Below, piece after piece: positions 15,067 through 20,760 of a stretch of 24,193 bases of DNA. Each line of letters opens with the position of its first letter. Positions within the stretch are counted from its first letter, which is position 1. This DNA comes from Deltaproteobacteria bacterium UBA5799 (lineage in GTDB: Bacteria > Desulfobacterota > GWC2-55-46), in the NCBI GenBank assembly GCA_002418185.1, contig DIDN01000092.1, forward strand, positions 1-24,193. Reading direction: 5' to 3'. The notes under the pieces were generated by a model, which was not told the origin of the DNA, did no database searches, and saw nothing but the letters and a program-made list of their open reading frames with translations. A program made the translations under genes and the position numbers.

Positions 15067-15732
15067 CTATTTTTTAGTACAAAAGTAAATATCCTCGCTT
15101 GCAATCAGCCCCAAGCGTGCCGCCTTGTCAGGCCCTAATGTCTTCACAAACGAATCAACCATGACATCAAAGCCCGCCTTCTCAAGCCGTGTTTTGTATA
15201 TGCCATCATGCCCATACGTTCTCACATGATCGTGCTGACCAAAAATTTTTTCTCTCTCTTCGGGTGTTTTAATGTTCGGGTCTTCCAAAGTCCTATTGCC
15301 ATATATTGGGACTTGTAGAATGGCCCATCCGGATGGCTTCAGGACCCTGCAAAGCTCGCGCATCGCCTTAACGTCGTCCGGAATATGCTCAAGGACGTGG
15401 CTTGCGTATACGACATCGAAAGAGTTATCGGGGTACTGAATATCAGTAATGTCCATCTTTACCATCGCCGAGGCCATGCTTAAATCCGCGCTCAAATAAT
15501 CGAGGTTTGAAAGCTCTTTAAGCTTTCCGGATATGAGCTTTTCCGGAGCCACATGAAGCATCCTCAATTTATCCCTGAAAAGGTTCGTCCTCTCCTTGAA
15601 ATAAAGCCAGATAAGCCTGTGCCTTTCAAGAGACTTGCAAACGGGGCACATGGCGTTCGGGCGGGGCTTCAGGCCGTACGGCAGAAAGGCATCAGAGTGA
15701 GTTTCGCAAAGCGGACAAAAAAATGTGCTCAT
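15067..15732 (-). CDS. Zinc-ribbon methyltransferase-fold protein lacking the glycine-rich SAM loop
   Basis: A 221-residue protein. Cys6, Cys9, Cys29 and Cys32 (CPLC and CPVC) form a probable zinc ribbon, followed by SLERHRLIWLYF (34-45). The region normally holding the GxGxG loop reads LHVAPEKLIS (59-68). The later methyltransferase blocks are good: SFDVVYASHVLEHIP (104-118) and RVLKPSGWAILQVPIYG (129-145). HVAPE-type proteins with this order of domains occur widely in glycan loci, and I regard them as probable methyltransferases of unproven activity. The ATG at 15732 follows AGGTG; a GTG two codons earlier is possible. Confidence 0.78.
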   Translation of the reverse strand: MSTFFCPLCETHSDAFLPYGLKPRPNAMCPVCKSLERHRLIWLYFKERTNLFRDKLRMLHVAPEKLISGKLKELSNLDYLSADLSMASAMVKMDITDIQYPDNSFDVVYASHVLEHIPDDVKAMRELCRVLKPSGWAILQVPIYGNRTLEDPNIKTPEEREKIFGQHDHVRTYGHDGIYKTRLEKAGFDVMVDSFVKTLGPDKAARLGLIASEDIYFCTKK

Positions 15733-15778
15733 TTTCACCTGTCCATTTCAATATTGTATTTTGGCCATAAATTTGTAT

Positions 15779-15997
15779 TCATTTGGACCTTGAAAGGTCT
15801 GCGGCCTTTCTGAGGGGCGCGGTGATTCGCCAGCTCCAGGAGTCGCGGAGGGCCTGTATCTGACTGTCCTTCTCGACAAGCTGGCGGTCCATCTCCATAA
15901 TCTTGCTGTTTTTCTCGACAAGCTGGCGGTCCATCTCTATAATCCGGCTGTTTTTCTCGGCAAGCTCAGCTAGCACTTCTTTAGGAAGCTTTGGAGA
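15779..15997 (-). repeat. Tail module copy: sulfotransferase C-terminus
   Basis: Encodes SPKLPKEVLAELAEKN, the coiled coil and SWSWRITAPLR. At DNA level 15951-15998 matches 16927-16974 in the methyltransferase gene at about 40 of 48 positions by hand alignment. Related copies lie at 12999-13160, 16755-16973 and 20662-20760. Confidence 0.75.
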
Positions 15998-16717
15998 CAG
16001 TACAGATTCATCTTCAAAGAATTTTTCCAGGTGAGTTCCCCTCAATTCCTGCTTAAGGGCCTCAATATTGCTCACCTTGTCTTTCAGTGCAGCAGGGTTT
16101 TGCTTTCTTGTCCAAGCTTCTAAAGTATATTCACCTTTTTCAACATTCAAAAAGCGGAATACCGAGTCAATTGTAGACGGCTCAAAAAGGTCTTCGTAGT
16201 AAATCTGCATATATTCCTGATTAGTTTCTTCAAGTTTTAGCTTAAGATTGGACAGATATGCGTTGTAAAATTCATTAAATTTCAATAGTTCATCTGCATC
16301 AACAGTTACTTTTATTCGAGCCTGCTCCGGAGAGTTTTTTGCTTCCACATAACGTATCGTTTTCCTGGCAATCAGCAGCGAGACATATGTTTGTATTATG
16401 TTTTTTCTTGAAAGCAAAATCTTTTTGATGCTCCTGTCATTTAATAATTTTTTTTGAGTCTCTGGCGATTGATGCCTAAAAATTTTAAATCCAACTGCTT
16501 GCCTTTCTGAGTCACCTTCAAAGATTTTATTTATAAATTCAATAGGGGCACTATCACGTTCCTCCATCGTGAACGGAAGATTTTTTTTAAATGAATGGAT
16601 AATTTTTTGGTCGTGAAATACTTCATAATGACAGATTATATGTGGATGAGAATCCAGCAGGCTGCAGAGATAATTGCTGCCGGACCGTGGGTGGCCGAAG
16701 ATTACAAACTTTTTCAT
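15779..16717 (-). CDS. PAPS-dependent sulfotransferase with coiled-coil and SWSWRITAPLR tail
   Basis: A 312-residue protein that would transfer sulfate from PAPS to a glycan hydroxyl. The 5'-phosphosulfate loop is GHPRSGSNYLCS (8-19) and the 3'-phosphate motif is LLSRKNIIQTYVS (101-113), as in the Stf0/NodH-like sulfotransferases. The enzyme domain ends near residue 235. The tail begins at SPKLPKEVLAELAEKN (241-256), passes through two almost identical 14-residue heptad units, and ends with SWSWRITAPLR (293-303). ATG 16717 has AGGAGA six bases upstream; an ATG five codons earlier is inside that site. The start is 37 bp after the methyltransferase stop. It is clearly AT-richer than genes further left. 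Confidence 0.88.
   Translation of the reverse strand: MKKFVIFGHPRSGSNYLCSLLDSHPHIICHYEVFHDQKIIHSFKKNLPFTMEERDSAPIEFINKIFEGDSERQAVGFKIFRHQSPETQKKLLNDRSIKKILLSRKNIIQTYVSLLIARKTIRYVEAKNSPEQARIKVTVDADELLKFNEFYNAYLSNLKLKLEETNQEYMQIYYEDLFEPSTIDSVFRFLNVEKGEYTLEAWTRKQNPAALKDKVSNIEALKQELRGTHLEKFFEDESVLSPKLPKEVLAELAEKNSRIIEMDRQLVEKNSKIMEMDRQLVEKDSQIQALRDSWSWRITAPLRKAADLSRSK
15871..15954 (-). repeat. Two tandem 42-bp repeats encoding heptads, plus a partial third
   Basis: Two copies of a 42-bp unit start at 15871 and 15913 (both begin TCTCGACAAGCTGGCGGTCC on the plus strand) and differ at only a few positions. A third, diverged start (TCTCGGCAAGCTC) follows at 15955. Each unit encodes 14 residues, exactly two heptads of coiled coil (around DRQLVEKNSKIMEM). 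The unit length preserves both reading frame and heptad register. Confidence 0.85.
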
Positions 16718-16754
16718 TACCTGTCTCCTCATATTTTCGATTCTACTAAAACAA

Positions 16755-16973
16755 CTACTTTCTTTTGAGGATGCTGTAAGCCGCCCTCAGAGGCACGGTG
16801 ATTTTCCAACTCCAGGAACTCATAAGAGCTTTTATATTCCGATCTTTTTCTGCAAGCCGGATCCCGTTCTCGACAAGCAGCTTTTCTTTTCTTGCAAGCT
16901 GATTTTCTTTTTCGTCAAGCAGCCTATTTTTTTCAGCAAGCTCGGCAAGCACTTCCTTGGAAAGCTTAGGAGA
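16755..16973 (-). repeat. Tail module copy: methyltransferase C-terminus
   Basis: Encodes SPKLSKEVLAELAEKN through SWSWKITVPLR. Its 3' part (16773-16817) matches 20680-20724 of the GT4-GT2 gene at about 35 of 45 positions, and its 5' part matches the sulfotransferase tail. It therefore shares one segment with each of two different genes. Confidence 0.75.
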
Positions 16974-17639
16974 CTCACAGGTTACATTCGATTGCTTTTT
17001 AAGAGATGCCTTTACACTTTTTACATTCTCTTTGTTTAAATTATATTTTTGCAAGTTCCAACCTTCGCCGAATGGGTTGAAAGTGGGCGCACCTGTCCTT
17101 CTGAAAAATGCCATCTTCCCATCCACAACTTCAATAAATTCAAACATATCCTCTTCTCTCAAAAAACGGTAGAGGTTGTATATTGATGGTATTTGTATGT
17201 CATCGATTATAAAAATCCCATCTTTCGCGATGTGCCGATAAATACAATAGTATTCCACATCCGGGAAGGGATATGCATGAGGACCATCCAACAGAACCGC
17301 GTTCAATTTGTACTGGAATTGATGAGCTGGCAAGTTCTGTTGCGAAGGGCCTTCGATAATTTCAACATTCTCTGATTTAAACAGAAAACAATCCTTAACA
17401 GCTGCAAGGCTATTTTTATTGTTAACGGTGAAGACCTTATGGTTCTTGCTGATATGCGAAAAAAGCAAAGTCGTACGGCCAGTTCCTGTCTCCATTGAGT
17501 GTTCTATATCCTCACCACAATTTGCAAAAATTGCCTCAAGCGCTTTTTTCGACACACTACCTGATCCATGAAAATCTCTCGGTAATGCCGAGATCTTCTC
17601 AATAAGCAGAGCCTTATTCTGTGCAACAATATCGATCAC
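16755..17639 (-). CDS. Class I methyltransferase (Methyltransf_24-like) with coiled-coil and SWSWKITVPLR tail
   Basis: A 294-residue protein. The N-terminal ~185 residues form a methyltransferase-like Rossmann fold. It has motif I SMETGTGRTTLLFS (48-61), NAVLLDGPHAYPFPDVEYY (113-131) and GIFIIDDIQ (141-149), the pattern of Methyltransf_24/O-methyltransferase proteins that often bind a metal. A linker (about 186-222) leads to the tail module SPKLSKEVLAELAEKN (223-238), a long charged coiled coil (about 232-270) and SWSWKITVPLR (275-285). The start is GTG at 17639 with GGAAGGA upstream. The stop is 37 bp before the sulfotransferase start. The substrate is unknown; glycan methylation is likely from context. 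Confidence 0.82.
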   Translation of the reverse strand: MIDIVAQNKALLIEKISALPRDFHGSGSVSKKALEAIFANCGEDIEHSMETGTGRTTLLFSHISKNHKVFTVNNKNSLAAVKDCFLFKSENVEIIEGPSQQNLPAHQFQYKLNAVLLDGPHAYPFPDVEYYCIYRHIAKDGIFIIDDIQIPSIYNLYRFLREEDMFEFIEVVDGKMAFFRRTGAPTFNPFGEGWNLQKYNLNKENVKSVKASLKKQSNVTCESPKLSKEVLAELAEKNRLLDEKENQLARKEKLLVENGIRLAEKDRNIKALMSSWSWKITVPLRAAYSILKRK

Positions 17640-17723
17640 GTGTTCCTTCCTATATTCCTCAAGCGCGGCATAGCGTATATTTTTTTAATCCCATGCCTTG
17701 CCCCCTTACTTGCCTCAGAGTGT

Positions 17724-18530
17724 TCACCTGCGGATTCTGTTCAAAGCACGCTTGGCCAGTTCATAGATGCCGGGCAACTCAGGCCCATTTTGATTCAAGG
17801 CGGCTTTTTTTATCAGCACCAGGATAAAATTAAGATAACAATCCGGATGGATGTCCTTGGTGTTTTCAAGGAAATACATTTTAATTTCCAAGTCGCCGCA
17901 ATTGTTAAAAATACGTTCCTTTAATTTATCAACACTGTATATCCTTCCGAACCTGTTGTTCCAGCCCGCGACCTCCTTGATTGAAGCCCCCTCATCGAAG
18001 ACCAAACCGGTCCTGTCAACAGTTGGATCGTTTTGAATGTAATACCCTTTGCTCAGATATAGCGGCAGGATGCAGACCATTCCGCCGGGCTTTAATACCC
18101 TGCCCGCTTCCTTGACGAACCTTGTATCCGCATCTCCTTCGAAATGCTCGAAACTGCAATGGAGCGTCATTTTTGATACAGAGCCCGCCTCCAACGGCAT
18201 CGCTGCGGCATCACTCCCAATCACATTTCTATTTACTCCAGCAGGGTACGACAGGTCCTGCTTGTAAACCTTGCAGCCGTATGTTTTGCTCACGACATTC
18301 GGAAAGGGGCTGTTAAGAGAAGCGATATCAATAAAAACATCTTTTTTCTTGAAATCAAGCAGTTTGATTGCCACAAAATGCTCAAGGGCCTTTTCTTCCT
18401 TATTTTTAATATATATTTTATCGTAAGACCATTTCTGGAAATACCTGTCAAACTCGGACTTATCAACCCTCAAAGACTCGACTTTTATTTTTGCCCTTGA
18501 TTCCAAATCTCTTATCAATGAATTGCTCAC
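17724..18530 (-). CDS. Class I methyltransferase-fold protein with atypical motif I
   Basis: With the GTG start at 18530 the protein has 268 residues. That codon overlaps the stop of the upstream GT2 gene as GTGA and has GGAG seven bases upstream, so it is much better than the TTG at 18599. The fold is suggested by FIDIASLNSPFPNVVS (66-81, replacing the glycine-rich loop), YKQDLSYP (89-96), MTLHCSFEHFEGDAD (121-135) and GRVLKPGGMVCILPLYLS (143-160). The EHFEGD stretch and the late-strand pattern fit a SAM methyltransferase. The missing GxGxG loop makes activity less certain. The 84-bp spacer downstream holds no visible gene. Confidence 0.7.
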   Translation of the reverse strand: MSNSLIRDLESRAKIKVESLRVDKSEFDRYFQKWSYDKIYIKNKEEKALEHFVAIKLLDFKKKDVFIDIASLNSPFPNVVSKTYGCKVYKQDLSYPAGVNRNVIGSDAAAMPLEAGSVSKMTLHCSFEHFEGDADTRFVKEAGRVLKPGGMVCILPLYLSKGYYIQNDPTVDRTGLVFDEGASIKEVAGWNNRFGRIYSVDKLKERIFNNCGDLEIKMYFLENTKDIHPDCYLNFILVLIKKAALNQNGPELPGIYELAKRALNRIRR

Positions 18531-19474
18531 GGCCTTGCTCCGGTTATCGAAAATTTTACCTCCTGGACAAAGCACCCGAGATAATACCTCAGTTCGCAAC
18601 CCAGCTTTACCTTCTCGCCTTCAGTGAGTTTGTTTGGAAATATCAACTTCCACAACCTCTCTCTCAGCATTTTGAAATAATAAAGGGCCTTGCCCCTCTG
18701 GTCGGACTTGGACGCGTGCGTATAGTACCACACGACATCAGAAATTCCCTGCCAATACTGCCTTTTAAACAGGAAATCCTTCGAGACCCTCTGCTTTGTG
18801 ACTGCGTGGTGCACGCCGGCTTCAGGGAGATAATAAACTTTCAGACCCCTTTCGTGCATCTTGAAAAACAACTCTTTTTCCTCATTGGACAAAAGACGCT
18901 TGCCAACCCTGCCGAGATTGACATCAAAGCCGCCAAGCTCGACGAGCCTCTCTTTCAGGAAGGACATGTTCGCACCGAAAGGGTATTCGTATTTCCGGAA
19001 GTCCAGAAAACGCGGCTCCTGGCTGTAATTGATGTATGTAAGGCACCTCTGCATTGAATCTGGAAACCACGCGGGTTTTGGCACTTCCCAATCGAGCAGT
19101 ATCTTTCCGCCTGCCGCGTCCGGCTTTGGGCTGACGTTTTCAAATGCCTCTACATACTTCAAGAGAAAATCCCTGCATGCGTAGGCGTCGTCATCCATGT
19201 AGACTATTATTTCACCTTTGGCTTCCTCAATCCCCCTGTTCCTCGCATGCGAAAGGCCGATCCTGGATTCGTAGCAATACCGGAGGTTTTGCGCCTTTCC
19301 GAGCAACGATTCGGCTATGGCCTTCGTATTGTCGGTTGAGCGGTTATCGACGACTATTATCTCGTATAGCTCCTTTGAAAGGGACTGGTCAATCAGGCTT
19401 TCTATCGCCCTGTTCAGATATTTGCCGCCGTTATGCGTACAAATGACCGCCGAAATTTTGAGTTTTCCTTCCAT
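18527..19474 (-). CDS. GT2 family glycosyltransferase (YWQGxSD subfamily)
   Basis: A 315-residue GT-A enzyme: KISAVICTHNGG (6-17), VVDNRSTDNT (41-50), MDDDA (93-97), FGANMSFLKE (166-175), LLSNEEKELF (194-203) and YWQGISD (240-246). The late blocks are those of the 9308 and 20662 proteins, so this is a third, more diverged paralogue. It has no coiled-coil tail. The ATG at 19474 lies 5 bp after the GT4 stop; the ORF could open 19 codons earlier, but that would overlap the GT4 gene. The end overlaps the next gene's start codon as GTGA, so translation is coupled. Confidence 0.87.
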   Translation of the reverse strand: MEGKLKISAVICTHNGGKYLNRAIESLIDQSLSKELYEIIVVDNRSTDNTKAIAESLLGKAQNLRYCYESRIGLSHARNRGIEEAKGEIIVYMDDDAYACRDFLLKYVEAFENVSPKPDAAGGKILLDWEVPKPAWFPDSMQRCLTYINYSQEPRFLDFRKYEYPFGANMSFLKERLVELGGFDVNLGRVGKRLLSNEEKELFFKMHERGLKVYYLPEAGVHHAVTKQRVSKDFLFKRQYWQGISDVVWYYTHASKSDQRGKALYYFKMLRERLWKLIFPNKLTEGEKVKLGCELRYYLGCFVQEVKFSITGARP

Positions 19475-19479
19475 GCTTT

Positions 19480-20580
19480 CTAAACCCCGGCCACAAGCGG
19501 CAGATAGCCTTCCCTTGCAAGCTTCTCCCACCTAAGCGAATCGGCTATCTCAAACGCCTTTTTGTTGCAGCCTTCCGGGTCTGCGTTCTTTGCGGCCTGG
19601 CACATGGCGTCCTTCAGGCCGCCGTCAGCCTCGTATAAAATCCCGGCGTCCCCGGAAATAAGCTCGGGCAGGCACCCCTTTTTGGGGGCTACGACCTTTT
19701 TCCCGAAAGAGAGCGCGAGAATGGCCGCGCCGGAGGTGAGGATATTCTGATAAGGCAGGACCACCGCGTCGGCGGCATTGAAATAATACTGCACGTCCTC
19801 ATCGGGGATATGCTTGAGAAAACATTTGATGTTTTCTCCTTGCGCCAGCCGCAAGGTTTCTGCCTCTATTTTTTTATTGAAAGGCTTACCGGCAATAACA
19901 AGGTTTATATCAGGATTGACCGCCTCGACTTCCCTGAAGCTATTAATCAGCGGCTTCACGCCCTTATAATCCCTTATCGCGCCAAAAAAGAGGAAGGTGA
20001 AGCAATCGTCTTTGAATCCCAACTTTTCACGCGCGGCCCGGCGCGAGACTTCATTCGGGTAATGGCCGAGGTACGACCCGTGGGGGATGACCCTTATTTT
20101 TTGTTCCGGGACCCCCCAGTGCTCCTGAATCGTCTTCCTGGCGTAATCACAATGCGCGATCACGGCATCGGCCTTTTTCGCAACGAACATCCGCACCCGT
20201 TTCTCAAGCATCGCGTTTGTCGGCTCGTGAGACATGAAATTATGCACCGTCCAGAAAATCCTGTAACCGAGCGCCTTTGCCAGGACAAGCTTCAAATAAA
20301 AAAACAGCGCCTTGCGGTTATCCAATCCTTTATTTCGTGAGTCATAAATAGCAAACAGCCAATGCAGGTGTATGAATTTTACATTTGTGCAATTTCTGAT
20401 TATCCAGGAAAAAGTGAAATCACTACCCTGCCGCCCCCGGCACTGAACGCCCAGGCCTGAAACGGCGTCATAGAGCAGCTTCTGGTACGGATTGAAACTT
20501 GACCAATCAGGAAAAAACGCCAGGCCCTTACGCTTGATATTCGAAAAACCTAAAACCAACTGTTTGCCTTTCCGAGCCAT
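19480..20580 (-). CDS. GT4 family glycosyltransferase with N-terminus derived from a sulfotransferase remnant
   Basis: A 366-residue GT-B enzyme. The family pattern begins at about residue 18, KGLAFFPDWSSFNPYQKLLY, followed by FIHLHW (69-74), IFWTVHNF (108-115) and RVIPHGSYLGHY (163-174). FLFFGAIRDYKGV (196-208) and the donor-site region LPYQNILTSGAAILALSFGK (275-294) complete the set. The first ~17 residues and the ATG lie in DNA that aligns to an internal, out-of-frame part of the sulfotransferase gene (see 20535-20660), so this start was acquired by rearrangement. There is no good Shine-Dalgarno before the ATG; GGGGAA lies about 20 bases upstream. Sugar specificity is not readable. Confidence 0.83.
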   Translation of the reverse strand: MARKGKQLVLGFSNIKRKGLAFFPDWSSFNPYQKLLYDAVSGLGVQCRGRQGSDFTFSWIIRNCTNVKFIHLHWLFAIYDSRNKGLDNRKALFFYLKLVLAKALGYRIFWTVHNFMSHEPTNAMLEKRVRMFVAKKADAVIAHCDYARKTIQEHWGVPEQKIRVIPHGSYLGHYPNEVSRRAAREKLGFKDDCFTFLFFGAIRDYKGVKPLINSFREVEAVNPDINLVIAGKPFNKKIEAETLRLAQGENIKCFLKHIPDEDVQYYFNAADAVVLPYQNILTSGAAILALSFGKKVVAPKKGCLPELISGDAGILYEADGGLKDAMCQAAKNADPEGCNKKAFEIADSLRWEKLAREGYLPLVAGV

Positions 20581-20660
20581 TTTAAAGATTCAATTATAAA
20601 TTCCCCGGATTTCATCTCGTTCTTGTATCGTGAATGGAAGTAATATTTGAATGGAAAAAT
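20535..20660 (-). pseudogene. Remnant of a second sulfotransferase gene
   Basis: This segment aligns to 16470-16608 inside the intact sulfotransferase gene. In the block 20551-20579 against 16486-16514, 25 of 29 bases are identical. Further right, 22 of 29 bases around the shared CGTTC..ATCGTGAA..GGAAG are identical. The remnant still spells LPFTIQERDE, matching LPFTMEERDS (47-56) of the intact protein. Several small indels then break the frame and a TGA follows. Its left end runs into the GT4 coding region and its right end abuts the stop of the GT4-GT2 gene. The 5' ~110 bp and the rest of the gene are gone. Confidence 0.8.
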
Positions 20661-20661
20661 T

Positions 20662-20760
20662 TTATGCTTTTTTCAGAATATTGTAAGCCGCCCTTAGAGG
20701 CGCTGTTATCTTCCAGCTCATGGAGTCAAGAAGGGCTGCATTTTGCCGCTCAAGCATACT
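20662..20760 (-). repeat. Tail module copy: GT4-GT2 fusion C-terminus
   Basis: Encodes the end of a short coiled coil and SMSWKITAPLRAAYNILKKA, nearly the same as SWSWKITVPLRAAYSILKRK of the methyltransferase at 16755. About 35 of 45 bases are identical by hand alignment (20680-20724 with 16773-16817). Confidence 0.75.
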
